Assembly: GCF_900094565.1 (NCBI RefSeq)
Contig: NZ_FMAF01000001.1
Span: 310,001 to 374,000 of the forward strand
DNA from: Martinezella lusitana
Lineage (GTDB): Bacteria; Pseudomonadota; Alphaproteobacteria; Rhizobiales; Rhizobiaceae
Reading direction: 5' to 3'
Length of the DNA stretch: 64,000 nucleotides
Under the pieces are notes generated by a model. The model ran no database searches. It was given only the letters and a program-made list of their open reading frames with translations, and was not told the origin of the DNA. A program made the position numbers and the translations under genes. The first letter of the stretch is position 1. Every line of letters begins with the position of its first letter. This document shows positions 10,117-17,644 of this stretch, one piece after another.

Positions 10117-11115
10117 CTATTGCCCCACCATTCCGGTGACGATCTTGCCGACGTCGGCGAAGACGGCCTCGATATCCTTCGCAGGCGCGGTCCCCTCGGC
10201 GACGAAAGTCGTCACCAGGATGGGGCCACGATCCGGCGGCCAGACGACGGCGATATCGGCAAAGGAGCCGTTGTTGCCGGTGCCGGTCTTGTCGCCGACC
10301 TTCCACTCCTTCGGCAAGCCGGCGCGCAGGCGATTATCGCCGGTGGTGTTGCCGACCAACCAGTTGATCAGTTGATCGCGCGATGTTTCCGATAGCGTAT
10401 TGCCGAGTGTCAGGAGCCCGATGGAGTCCAGCATCGCATCCGGTGTCGTCGTATCGCGCGGATCGTCCTTGATCGCCTGGTTGACGTCAGGCTCGTTGCG
10501 GTCAAGTCGGGTTTCCGTGTCACCGGTGCTACGCAGCCAGGATGTCAGCGCCGCAGGACCGCCGAAGCTCTGGAGCAGTAGATTGCCGGCGGTGTTGTCG
10601 CTCAAGGTGATCGCGGCGCCGCAGAGTTCGGCGATGGTCATGCCATCGGTGCCGGCATGCTTTTCGGTTTCCGGCGAATAGGTCACCACGACGTCCTTGC
10701 CGTAGGTGACGCGACGGTCGAGCTTTTCGACACCCTGATCGACCCGAGTCAGCGCGAAGCCGACGGCGAGTGCCTTGTAGGTGCTGCACAGGGGGAACCG
10801 CTCTTCCTCGCGATAGCCGAGGGAAATGTTGGTTTCCGTATCCAGCACGGACACGCCGAGCCGGCCGCCGGTCTTCTTTTCCAGATCCGCCAGCTGCTTG
10901 TCGACGTCGTCAGTCAGCTGCGAATTGGCCTGCGCGCCATTATCGCTGTCCATGCCCTGCCCGCTGTCGGGCGTCGCGGAATCGCCTTGGGCGGCGGGCG
11001 CCTGTGGCGAGGTGCCGGCATCCTGCGCGAAGAGTGCATTCGCACCGAATGTCAGTGCGGGCAGGAACAGCGCCGAGCCAGCCACGAGGCGGCGGCGGGT
11101 AAGCAATATGGGCAT
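10117..11115 (-). CDS. bla: Class A beta-lactamase, Tat-exported
   Basis: A 332-residue serine beta-lactamase. A Tat signal (TRRRLVAGSALFLPALTFGANALFA) is followed by an unusual 50-residue Gln/Asp/Ser-rich linker. The class A catalytic set is complete: the STYK motif with nucleophile Ser111, SDN in TLSDNTAGN, the omega-loop Glu in DRNEPDVNQA, and KTG in VGDKTGTGN. It should hydrolyse beta-lactams in the periplasm. GGAGG precedes the ATG at 11115, which is preferred over 11169. It has no adjacent AmpR-type regulator. The substrate range cannot be predicted. Confidence 0.88.
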   Translation of the reverse strand: MPILLTRRRLVAGSALFLPALTFGANALFAQDAGTSPQAPAAQGDSATPDSGQGMDSDNGAQANSQLTDDVDKQLADLEKKTGGRLGVSVLDTETNISLGYREEERFPLCSTYKALAVGFALTRVDQGVEKLDRRVTYGKDVVVTYSPETEKHAGTDGMTIAELCGAAITLSDNTAGNLLLQSFGGPAALTSWLRSTGDTETRLDRNEPDVNQAIKDDPRDTTTPDAMLDSIGLLTLGNTLSETSRDQLINWLVGNTTGDNRLRAGLPKEWKVGDKTGTGNNGSFADIAVVWPPDRGPILVTTFVAEGTAPAKDIEAVFADVGKIVTGMVGQ

Positions 11116-11199
11116 GCGAAAGCCTCCAGCGGAATCGGCAGATTTTGGGCTATGCGCGGAATATGGCAAGCCTCCGACCGGCCCGATTGCTACCGGATT

Positions 11200-12144
11200 C
11201 TATGCTGCCTTGTCGACAGTCACTTCGACGGTAACGTGGGAAAGCTCATGAATATCGGCAAGCCGAGCCTTGTAGAAGGCCGGATCGCGCGACACGGGCG
11301 TTGCCACCGCGACGATCGCCGCATGATGTCCAGGCCCAACCTGCCAGACGTGAAGATCGGTGATGCGATCCTCGCCCGTTTCGATCGCTTCGCGAATCTC
11401 GTCCGGCAAGTCTTCGCCGGGCGGAATGAAATCGAGCAGAATGGCGCCGGATGCGCGCAGCAGGCTCCACGACCATTGCAGGATCACCAGGCCGCCGACG
11501 ATACCCATCAGCGGATCGAGGAAGGTCCAGCCAAACCGGCTGCCGAGCGACAGGGCAATGATGGCCAAAACGGATGTCATCGCATCGGCAATCACATGGA
11601 CATAGGCCGAACGCAGATTGTTGTCCTTGCCGCCATGGGCGTGACCGTGGTCGTGATGATGGTCATGGGAGTGGCCATGGTGATGATGATCGTGATCCTC
11701 GCGCAAGAGCCATGCGCTGACGATATTGACGACGAGGCCGACCGCCGCGATGGCGATCGCCTCGCGGAAATTGATGGCCACCGGATTAAAGAGCCGCAGC
11801 AGGCTCTCCCAACCCATCAGCAGCGCGATCACTGCAAGTACGATGGCGCTGGCGAACCCGGCGAGATCGCCGAGCTTGCCCGTGCCGAAGGTAAAGCGGG
11901 CATTATGCACATGCCGGCGGGCGTAGAGATAGGCAAGCGCCGAAATCAGCATGGCGCTGGCATGCGTCGACATATGCCAGCCATCGGCCATCAGCGCCAT
12001 GGAACCGTAGACCGAGCCGGCACCGATCTCGACCACCATCATAACAGCCGTCAGCGCAATGACGAGCCAGATGCGACGCTCATTGCGCTGATGATCCGAG
12101 CCGAGAAAGACGTGGCTGTGGCCAGCATCCGAGGAAACACTCAT
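11200..12144 (-). CDS. dmeF: Cation diffusion facilitator DmeF (Co/Ni efflux)
   Basis: A 314-residue inner-membrane CDF exporter with six transmembrane helices. The metal-site motifs are LMADGWHMSTHASAM (TM2) and HVIADAMTSVLAI (TM5). A cytoplasmic His-rich loop at about residues 149-171 has around a dozen His. The C-terminus is the ferredoxin-like cytoplasmic domain (ITDLHVWQVGPGHHAA). It exchanges divalent metal for protons. DmeF of rhizobia confers cobalt and nickel resistance. It lies 34 bases downstream of the dmeR regulator gene in one operon, which supports the assignment over a zinc exporter. Confidence 0.88.
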   Translation of the reverse strand: MSVSSDAGHSHVFLGSDHQRNERRIWLVIALTAVMMVVEIGAGSVYGSMALMADGWHMSTHASAMLISALAYLYARRHVHNARFTFGTGKLGDLAGFASAIVLAVIALLMGWESLLRLFNPVAINFREAIAIAAVGLVVNIVSAWLLREDHDHHHHGHSHDHHHDHGHAHGGKDNNLRSAYVHVIADAMTSVLAIIALSLGSRFGWTFLDPLMGIVGGLVILQWSWSLLRASGAILLDFIPPGEDLPDEIREAIETGEDRITDLHVWQVGPGHHAAIVAVATPVSRDPAFYKARLADIHELSHVTVEVTVDKAA

Positions 12145-12178
12145 GACATCATTCTCCTTGAACGTCCCGAAGCCCTGA

Positions 12179-12451
12179 TCAGCGCAGATAGGTCTTGAGC
12201 ACATCGGACATTTCATCGACCGCCTGACGGCGGGCTTGCTCGTCCTCGGCATTGAGCACATGCTCATGCAGATGATCTTCCAGAATTTCGCCGGTCAGTC
12301 CCGTCAGGGCGCCGCGGATGGAGGCTAGGAGCTGCAGCACCTCTCCGCACGGCCGCTCGGCCTCGAGCGCGCGTTCCACCGCTTCCATCTGGCCCTTGAG
12401 ACGGCGGACGCGAGACAGGAGCTTGGCTTGCTGGCGAATGGTATGGGACAT
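12179..12451 (-). CDS. dmeR: CsoR/RcnR-family metal repressor DmeR
   Basis: A 90-residue all-helical repressor of the CsoR/RcnR family. It retains all four residues used by the Ni/Co sensor RcnR: His3, Cys35, His60 and His64 (MSH at the start, RPCGE, DHLHEH). The conserved GQMEAVERALE helix binds DNA. It should repress dmeRF until Co or Ni binds. The start at 12451 places the sensing His at position 3. A G-tract operator lies just upstream. The formaldehyde sensor FrmR is related, but the adjacent CDF gene supports a metal role. Confidence 0.88.
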   Translation of the reverse strand: MSHTIRQQAKLLSRVRRLKGQMEAVERALEAERPCGEVLQLLASIRGALTGLTGEILEDHLHEHVLNAEDEQARRQAVDEMSDVLKTYLR

Positions 12452-12469
12452 CCGGATCTCAATTTTTAA

Positions 12470-12483
12470 TATAGGGGGGTATA
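12470..12483. promoter_or_regulatory. RcnR/CsoR-type G-tract operator of dmeRF
   Basis: TATAGGGGGGTATA: a run of six G flanked by TATA on both sides, 19 bases upstream of the dmeR start. RcnR/DmeR-type repressors bind G/C tracts with flanking inverted A/T repeats, so this is the probable DmeR operator. Binding here would autoregulate dmeR and control dmeF. Confidence 0.75.
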
Positions 12484-12549
12484 CTATTATTGATGCCGCA
12501 ACGGAAGCCTTGTCACTTGCAAATCCCCTGAACGCTCGCATATATATTG

Positions 12550-12564
12550 CTCTAGAGACTAGAG
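12550..12564. promoter_or_regulatory. Palindrome upstream of the MerR-type gene
   Basis: CTCTAG-AGA-CTAGAG is a perfect 6-3-6 inverted repeat ending 17 bases before the ATG of the MerR-family gene. MerR-type proteins bind such dyads between promoter elements. I could not place a convincing -35/-10 pair around it, so the function is inferred. Confidence 0.55.
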
Positions 12565-12581
12565 GTATCGGAGATCATGCC

Positions 12582-12995
12582 ATGTTATCGATCGGCGACT
12601 TGTCCAAGCGTACCGGCGTCAAGGTGCCGACCATCCGCTACTACGAGCAGATGGGATTGATATCGGAACCCGACCGCAGCGAGGGCAACCAGCGGCGTTA
12701 CTCCAAGACCGATCTGGAGCGCCTGGCCTTCATACGCCACGGCCGGGATCTTGGCTTGACGATCGACGCGATCAAGGAGCTGATCTCGCTCAGCCAGCAT
12801 CCGGACCGCCCCTGCGTTGGGGCTGACCGCATCGCTCGCGAACATCTGGACGATGTGCGCACCAAGATCGCGCAGCTGAAGAGGCTGGAGCACGAGCTCG
12901 AGCGTATCGTGTCGCATTGCGACGGCCACAGCATCGAAGACTGCTATGTGATCCGGGCACTGTCGGACCACGGACTATGCGAAGCGGAGCATTGA
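12582..12995 (+). CDS. MerR-family metal-responsive regulator (ZntR/CadR-like)
   Basis: A 137-residue regulator. The MerR winged helix-turn-helix is at residues 1-70 (IGDLSKRTGVKVPTIRYYEQMGLI), followed by a dimerisation helix (about 83-110). The effector end contains Cys78, His112-Cys113, His116, Cys121 and Cys133. Cys78 plus the Cys/His loop near 113-121 resembles the metal site of ZntR/CadR-type sensors. It is divergent from dmeRF across 130 bases, so the two metal regulators share one control region. Its own target gene is not evident; autoregulation or action on dmeRF are possible. The metal specificity is a guess. Confidence 0.82.
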   Translation: MLSIGDLSKRTGVKVPTIRYYEQMGLISEPDRSEGNQRRYSKTDLERLAFIRHGRDLGLTIDAIKELISLSQHPDRPCVGADRIAREHLDDVRTKIAQLKRLEHELERIVSHCDGHSIEDCYVIRALSDHGLCEAEH

Positions 12996-13004
12996 GGCGC
13001 CCCA

Positions 13005-13033
13005 TTGACAAATACGCTGAACCGGATCATCTA
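13005..13033 (+). promoter_or_regulatory. Candidate sigma70-type promoter of the GNAT leader
   Basis: TTGACA at 13005-13010 and a weak CATCTA at 13028-13033 are 17 bases apart. Initiation six or seven bases further on would fall at about 13040, on the ATG of the leader peptide ORF. That would make the peptide leaderless. The -35 is a perfect match and the -10 is poor. Confidence 0.45.
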
Positions 13034-13039
13034 TGCGCC

Positions 13040-13090
13040 ATGATCAAGCACGCGCTCCATAATCGCTCGTATTTTTGGCTGTACCTGTAA
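13040..13090 (+). CDS. Candidate 16-residue leader peptide
   Basis: ATG at 13040 to TAA at 13088 encodes MIKHALHNRSYFWLYL. There is no ribosome-binding site, but the predicted transcript start coincides with the ATG; leaderless uORFs of this kind are known in rhizobia (the trpL peptide of Sinorhizobium meliloti). The stop codon lies two bases before the first strand of a set of alternative hairpins, so a ribosome halted at the end of the ORF would cover that strand. The HNRSYF segment loosely recalls the His-Arg-Asn-Ser-Phe core of the E. coli ornithine-sensing peptide SpeFL. Translation is inferred. Confidence 0.45.
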   Translation: MIKHALHNRSYFWLYL

Positions 13091-13187
13091 GGGGCGGCCA
13101 AGACAGATCATTTTGTCAACAAGCCGCCGTCAGGCGGCTTTGTTGTATCGGCAGCGTCCTGACGGCTCATTGAAAAAACAAGGACGC
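13091..13187 (+). promoter_or_regulatory. RNA leader with mutually exclusive hairpins (candidate attenuator/switch)
   Basis: Strand 1 GGCGGC (13093-13098) can pair with strand 2 GCCGCC (13123-13128), enclosing a GACA/TGTC inner stem. Strand 2 can instead pair with strand 3 GGCGGC (13133-13138) in a terminator-like hairpin (AACAAGCCGCC, GTCA loop, GGCGGCTTTGTT). A separate stem, GCGTCCT (13154-13160) with AGGACGC (13181-13187), buries the Shine-Dalgarno of the GNAT gene. A perfect 9-bp pairing of GCCGTCAGG (13126-13134) with CCTGACGGC (13158-13166) would disrupt both the terminator-like hairpin and the sequestering stem. The pairings are seen directly; the regulatory function is inferred. Confidence 0.55.
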
Positions 13188-13194
13188 AAATGCC

Positions 13195-13683
13195 ATGCTA
13201 GACGATAGCGACATCTCACTACTCCGCCCGCCTGTTCTGACCATCCGCAATGCGCACCCGCGCGACCTGCCGGAGCTGAACGACATGATCCGGCTGCTGG
13301 CCGCCCATCACGGCGACCCTTCCGGCGCGACACCCGAGCAGCTCGAGCGCGATCTTTTCGGCCCGATGCCCTGGATCACGGCGCTGGTGGCCGAAGGCGA
13401 GAACGGGCTGATCGGCTACGCCATCCTCGTGCCGCTCTACAAGGCGCAAGAGGGACAGCGAGGCATGGACCTGCATCATCTCTTCGTGCGCGACGGCCAT
13501 CGCGGCCACGGCATCGGGCAGCATCTCGTCGACCGCGCCCGCGAAGTGGCCCGCAAGTCCGGCTGCAGCTTCCTTTCCGTCGGCGCCGCGACAGGCAATG
13601 TTCAGGCGCACCGCTTCTATGAAAACATGGATTTCAAGCCGCGTCCGGTCACCGGCATGCGCTATCTGCAGGCTTTGGCCTGA
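13195..13683 (+). CDS. GNAT-family N-acetyltransferase
   Basis: A 162-residue acetyl-CoA-dependent acyltransferase of about the usual single-domain length. The pyrophosphate-binding loop is in FVRDGHRGHGIGQHLVDRA (about 99-115), and the C-terminal NVQAHRFYENMDFK completes the fold. Overall layout (N-terminal LPELNDMIRLLAAHHGD, the acidic LERDLFG and the DLHHLFV strand) resembles the spermidine/diamine acetyltransferase branch, but the substrate is not proven. AAGGACG precedes the ATG and lies inside a sequestering stem of the leader. No decarboxylase or other polyamine gene is adjacent. Confidence 0.82.
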   Translation: MLDDSDISLLRPPVLTIRNAHPRDLPELNDMIRLLAAHHGDPSGATPEQLERDLFGPMPWITALVAEGENGLIGYAILVPLYKAQEGQRGMDLHHLFVRDGHRGHGIGQHLVDRAREVARKSGCSFLSVGAATGNVQAHRFYENMDFKPRPVTGMRYLQALA

Positions 13684-13723
13684 TGCCGGCCTTTACAGGG
13701 ATTGCCGTCGACTGCTCCGAGCT

Positions 13724-14350
13724 TTAGTGAGCGATGGCGATCCCGCGGCCTGCAAAAAACTTCTCGAATACCTCCAGTGACATCTCCGCGTTCTCACGCG
13801 TCGCATCGACGTGACCGGACGGATTGTGGAAGCGGATCCTGCTTCCATCAATGGCCGTCACCAGCACCAGATGGCCGCCCTTTGCCGGCGGCTCGGTCTC
13901 GGGCCAGCGGATCGAGTGATGCACTGACGCGATGAAGAACTCCGATTGCCCGAGGATATCGGCAATGTCAGCGGCGGAAATCCCGGTGACGACCCTGGCA
14001 TTCAGATCGAAGCGATCCCTGACGAAGGGAACGAAGGGCGCATAGATCAGCCCCTTGATCCTGCCATCCGGCTCCTCGACATAGCCGCCATGCTCCTTGC
14101 ATCCCATGGCCAGATCCATGAGTGGAACTGTTTTGCCGGTGCGTGCGGCAAGCACCATCTTCAGGCAGGCCATACCGCAGAGATTGCCGGCCCAGCGGGC
14201 ATAATCTTCGAGGCTGCTTGCGCCGGAAGACGCCCAGAGCGGGTCCCTCAGCAAAGCCACCTGCGCGCCCTCGGCCACGACAGCCAGCGTCATGTCAGGC
14301 GTTTCCCATTGGCTGAAATAGGGAACTTGATGCGCCACCCTTACGTCCAC
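13724..14350 (-). CDS. C39-like papain-fold cysteine peptidase family protein
   Basis: A 208-residue protein. NLCGMACLKMVLAA (residues 57-70) matches the Cys-Gly-x-Ala-x-x-Met block around the catalytic Cys of C39/papain-like peptidases, giving Cys58. The motif KGGHLVLVTAID (His near 160) would supply the catalytic His, and FHNPSG follows as in the family. It has no signal peptide and no ABC-transporter fusion, so it is not a bacteriocin leader peptidase; a cytosolic peptidase or amidase role is possible. It converges on the GNAT gene. Confidence 0.7.
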   Translation of the reverse strand: MDVRVAHQVPYFSQWETPDMTLAVVAEGAQVALLRDPLWASSGASSLEDYARWAGNLCGMACLKMVLAARTGKTVPLMDLAMGCKEHGGYVEEPDGRIKGLIYAPFVPFVRDRFDLNARVVTGISAADIADILGQSEFFIASVHHSIRWPETEPPAKGGHLVLVTAIDGSRIRFHNPSGHVDATRENAEMSLEVFEKFFAGRGIAIAH

Positions 14351-14460
14351 GACTGCTCTCTCCCGTTGCCGAATCCCGCGCTATTGCCGCTATAAGCTTT
14401 ATCGCAAATGCGCTAGAAAAATGGCCACCGGCTTCGATTTGCAACTGGAGGGAGTGTGCC

Positions 14461-15240
14461 TTGGAACAGCGGTTCACATTCGATGGTGTCGCCAAGCTCT
14501 ACAACAATGCCCGCCCCCTCTATCCCGAAGAGCTTTTCGACGACGTGATCGCCTTCGCCGGCATCAGCGACACGGACAAGCTCCTTGAAATCGGCTGCGG
14601 CACGGGACAGGCGACGCAAGGATTTGCACGCCGAGGCCTTTCCATTCTCGCGCTCGATCCGGGTGAGGAATTGATCGCAGTCGCAAGGAAAGGTCTGGAG
14701 GAATTTGCCAAGGTTCGCTTTGTGCAGACCACCTTCGAGGCTTGGCCGGGCGAAGTGGGAGCGTTCAAGCTGATCGCTGCCGCACAATCCTTCCATTGGG
14801 TTTCGCCTGAGTTGCGCTTCGCCAAGACCGCTGCCCAGCTTGCACCGGATGGAACCCTGGCAGTTTTCGGCAATGTACCAATGCCCCCCAAGCCGCCGTT
14901 CGGGGAAAAATTCGCCGATATCCATGCCCGCCATGCACCTCAACTCTCGGGGCCTCCGGCAGAGGCATGGTATCTGCCGGACGGTCCATTCGCGGAATTG
15001 CTGCGCCAATCCGAATATTTCGAAGCCCCGGCACAGCATTGCTATCGCTGGAGCCGGAAGCATACCGCGCAAAGCTATACCGCCCTGCTGCGTACGCTTT
15101 CAGGCTATCGGCTTTTACCGCGGAAGGAACTGGAAGCGCTTCTTTCCGCCATTGCCGATGCCATCAATGCCAATGGCGGCGAATTCGAGCTGCGATACGA
15201 AACGCATCTTAATCTCGCCCGGCGCTCGGGTGCGGTCTAA
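14461..15240 (+). CDS. Class I SAM-dependent methyltransferase
   Basis: A 259-residue methyltransferase. The SAM-binding glycine loop is LLEIGCGTGQATQGFA (about 41-56), with ILALDPGEELIAVA as the second strand motif and AAQSFHWVSPE at the acceptor side. The closest general family is the methyltransf_11/25-type Rossmann fold; the substrate is unknown. The start is a TTG at 14461 behind a strong GGAGGGAG, with no better ATG or GTG in frame. It converges on the cytochrome gene. Confidence 0.82.
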   Translation: MEQRFTFDGVAKLYNNARPLYPEELFDDVIAFAGISDTDKLLEIGCGTGQATQGFARRGLSILALDPGEELIAVARKGLEEFAKVRFVQTTFEAWPGEVGAFKLIAAAQSFHWVSPELRFAKTAAQLAPDGTLAVFGNVPMPPKPPFGEKFADIHARHAPQLSGPPAEAWYLPDGPFAELLRQSEYFEAPAQHCYRWSRKHTAQSYTALLRTLSGYRLLPRKELEALLSAIADAINANGGEFELRYETHLNLARRSGAV

Positions 15241-15253
15241 CAAACCCTTCGCC

Positions 15254-16168
15254 TCACCGCGACGGCAATGCCTTCAAATAGGCAGCGATTGCCTCGCGAT
15301 CGGCGGCCGGCAGATGCGCGATATTCTGCTGCACTTCGGCCATGGAGCCGCCGGCGGAATCATACTCGGGCGTGAAGCCGGTTTCGAGATAGTTGGCGAT
15401 ATCCCCGGCGCTCCAGTTGCCGATCTTCTTGGAACCGGGTGTTATGTCCGGAATCTGCCCCTTGCCCTCGGGATTGGGCGCTCCGGCCAGCCATTGGCCG
15501 CTCACGAAGCCGCCGAGGGCATCGCGTGGCGTGTGGCATTCGCCGCAATGGCCCGGCCCTTCGACCAGATATTGTCCGCGTTTGATCTTATCGTCGGCAT
15601 TGGCGAGAACGACGCGCGGCTGGTCGTTGAGATAGAGGAATTTCCAGGCGCCGAGCGCCAGCCGGATGTTGAAGGGAAACGGCAGTTCATGCGGCGGGGC
15701 AACATTGCCGCTCTTCGGCAGCGTCTTCAGAAAAGCCCAGAGATCGTTGATGTCCTTGTCGCTCATGCGGGTATAGGAGCCGTACGGGAAGGACGGGTAG
15801 AGATGCTCGCCGTTTTTGCCGACACCCCGCTTCATGGCATTGCCGAAATCGGCCAGCGTCCAGCTGCCGAGCCCGGCCTTTTCATCCGGCGAGATGTTCG
15901 GCACATGGAAGGTGCCGAAAGGACTGGTGAGCGCCAGGCCGCCTGACAGCACCAGCTTCGCGTCCCCTTGAGCACCGGACGCGGCATGACAGCTCGTGCA
16001 GCCACCGGCCCAGAACACCATCTCGCCGTTCTTGACATCGGGATCGCCGAGGTTGGCCCAATGGCTCGCCGGCAAGGGCGACGGCGCGGTCACGACATAG
16101 AACGCGCCACAGCCAAGAACGATCACGCCGACAAGGCAAAGCAGCCACCGGACAAACCGCGCCATCAC
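15254..16168 (-). CDS. Membrane-anchored diheme cytochrome c
   Basis: A 304-residue protein with an N-terminal membrane anchor (FVRWLLCLVGVIVLGCGAFYVV). Two cytochrome c domains carry CTSCH and CGECH haem-binding motifs, with downstream Met residues as probable sixth ligands (RMSDKDINDLW and the C-terminal region). It resembles the cytochrome subunits that accept electrons from periplasmic alcohol or sugar dehydrogenases, but no dehydrogenase gene is adjacent. The second cytochrome gene lies 102 bases upstream on the same strand, separated by a hairpin. Confidence 0.83.
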   Translation of the reverse strand: MMARFVRWLLCLVGVIVLGCGAFYVVTAPSPLPASHWANLGDPDVKNGEMVFWAGGCTSCHAASGAQGDAKLVLSGGLALTSPFGTFHVPNISPDEKAGLGSWTLADFGNAMKRGVGKNGEHLYPSFPYGSYTRMSDKDINDLWAFLKTLPKSGNVAPPHELPFPFNIRLALGAWKFLYLNDQPRVVLANADDKIKRGQYLVEGPGHCGECHTPRDALGGFVSGQWLAGAPNPEGKGQIPDITPGSKKIGNWSAGDIANYLETGFTPEYDSAGGSMAEVQQNIAHLPAADREAIAAYLKALPSR

Positions 16169-16201
16169 ATCTACCCCTTTAGCTCGGCTTTAAAACCATA
16201 A

Positions 16202-16237
16202 GGCATCCGCATCGGCGGCAAGGCCGATGCGGATGCC
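16202..16237 (-). terminator. Long hairpin between the two cytochrome genes
   Basis: GGCATCCGCATCGGC and GCCGATGCGGATGCC form a 15-bp perfect stem around a six-base loop. On the minus strand it follows the c556-type gene and is trailed by a T-rich stretch (TTATGGTTTT). It may terminate that gene or stabilise its 3' end, leaving weaker readthrough into the diheme gene. Confidence 0.65.
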
Positions 16238-16270
16238 GAAACCAATTTTCAGACGACGCCGACCTACCGC

Positions 16271-16714
16271 TTAGTCTTTCTTGATGCGGTAGGCCTGATG
16301 ACAGGCGCCGCAGCTGCCGCCCAAGGTCTTCAGCGTTCCGCCGACGCCGGCCTGGTCAGCCGGGAGCTGGGCGAGCGCGGTCTCTGCATCGGTGGAGAGC
16401 TTTGCGGCCTTCGCCTTGAAGTCATCGAGATTGTCCCAGATCTTCGGATTGACCTCGGCATCGGTCTTATCGCTCTGCGGATTGAACTGATCCGGAAACG
16501 CCTTCGCGGTTTCGGCGATCGTCGACAGCGAGGCCTTGACGATGTCGGCATCATAGGGCTTGTCGCCCTTGGCAATCGCTCCGAGAGCGCCCGTCGCACC
16601 GCCGATCTTCTTCATCATCCCGATGCGGGAATCATGCGTGCCGTCGGCTGCGACGACCGAACCCAGGGCGATGCCGGCCAAAGCCGTTGCCGCCACAATC
16701 GCTTTCCACTTCAT
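16271..16714 (-). CDS. Cytochrome c-556/c'-type monohaem protein
   Basis: A 147-residue periplasmic protein with a signal peptide (MKWKAIVAATALAGIALGSVVAA). The four-helix-bundle pattern of the cytochrome c' family is followed by a C-terminal haem site CGACH (about 136-140). The Met pair after the signal (RIGMMKKIGG) is where class II cytochromes c556 supply a sixth ligand, so six-coordinate electron-transfer haem is likely. The neighbouring diheme cytochrome on the same strand suggests a shared electron-transport role. Confidence 0.83.
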   Translation of the reverse strand: MKWKAIVAATALAGIALGSVVAADGTHDSRIGMMKKIGGATGALGAIAKGDKPYDADIVKASLSTIAETAKAFPDQFNPQSDKTDAEVNPKIWDNLDDFKAKAAKLSTDAETALAQLPADQAGVGGTLKTLGGSCGACHQAYRIKKD

Positions 16715-16880
16715 TTTGTTCTCCTACCTCTCACTAGCCACAAAGACCGCGTGCGCGGCCGGCGCATGGTCACGGGTGACATGTTTGCCGGTTTCCGCTC
16801 CGGCAATGAAGTCACAAAGTGGTGAGAACCTAGCAAAATCAGTGTCATGTTCCCGACACACGGGCTGCGCCATCCCCAAG

Positions 16881-17516
16881 TCACGCCATCCTGAGCCCTT
16901 CCCAGACGGTGAATGCCGAGACCGCGACAAGCAGCAGCCCCGCGGCGCGGCCGGCATAGGCAGTCGCGCGGGGATTGGCAATCAGCAGATTACGGCTACG
17001 CCCGGCGGTGACGGCAAGCCCGCCATAGATGGCAAATTGCGTTACTATGGTCATGGCTCCCATGATGACGGCCTGTATCCACATCGGGCCGTAGTCCGGC
17101 TTCAGAAACTGCGGATACACGGCAAAGATGAAGAGATAGGCCTTCGGATTGATCAGGCAGGTCACCGCTCCCTGGCGGAAAGCCTTCCAGGCGGAGCGAC
17201 TGCCGGCCGGCCCTTCCTGCCCGACGGTGATGGAACTGCGCATGAGCGTGACCCCGATGAAAGCCATATAGGCGCCACCGGCAATGAGCAGTGGGTTGAA
17301 AAGAATGGGCACGAAATGCATCAGCAGGCCGATACCGAGAGCGCCGTTCAGCGAATGCACCACGCCGCCGAGCATGATGCCGCCGGTGGCGGCCAATCCG
17401 CGATTGCTGCCGCCGGTCAATGAATTGGCAAGGACGAACAGCATATCCATGCCCGGTACGATGATGATGCCGACGAGAAGAAGAAAGAAGAGCCAGAGAT
17501 TTTCCGCGTAACCCAT
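16881..17516 (-). CDS. LysE/RhtB-family amino-acid exporter
   Basis: A 211-residue inner-membrane protein with about six helices. The N-terminal LLVGIIIVPGMDMLFVLANSLTGGSNRGLAATGGIMLG contains the conserved PGPD-like and G-R-G-L-A patterns of the LysE/RhtB family, and INPKAYLFIFAVYPQF is the mid-protein signature. It should export an amino acid or derivative, with specificity unknown. It is divergent from a WYL-domain regulator that probably controls it. Confidence 0.85.
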   Translation of the reverse strand: MGYAENLWLFFLLLVGIIIVPGMDMLFVLANSLTGGSNRGLAATGGIMLGGVVHSLNGALGIGLLMHFVPILFNPLLIAGGAYMAFIGVTLMRSSITVGQEGPAGSRSAWKAFRQGAVTCLINPKAYLFIFAVYPQFLKPDYGPMWIQAVIMGAMTIVTQFAIYGGLAVTAGRSRNLLIANPRATAYAGRAAGLLLVAVSAFTVWEGLRMA

Positions 17517-17601
17517 GTCAGTTGCCTATCCTCCCCTGCACGAATCCAGCAGAGGAAATTGTTGATTTTCAATTCGATAGACAGCCTTATAGATCGGACC
17601 A

Positions 17602-17621
17602 ACTGACGGGGTGTTGTCAGT
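17602..17621. promoter_or_regulatory. Inverted repeat between lysE-like and WYL regulator genes
   Basis: ACTGAC and GTCAGT are perfect inverted arms around an eight-base spacer (GGGGTGTT), 24 bases upstream of the regulator ATG. WYL/YafY-type regulators often bind TGAC-containing dyads, so it is a candidate site for autoregulation and for control of the divergent exporter. Confidence 0.5.
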
Positions 17622-17644
17622 AGTCTTCAGGTTGAGAGGATGAA

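Noticed and set aside
10117..11115. Carbapenemase-type Cys69-Cys238 disulfide in the beta-lactamase
   Set aside because: A Cys precedes the catalytic Ser, but the residue after KTG that would pair with it is Gly; the second Cys matches position 123.
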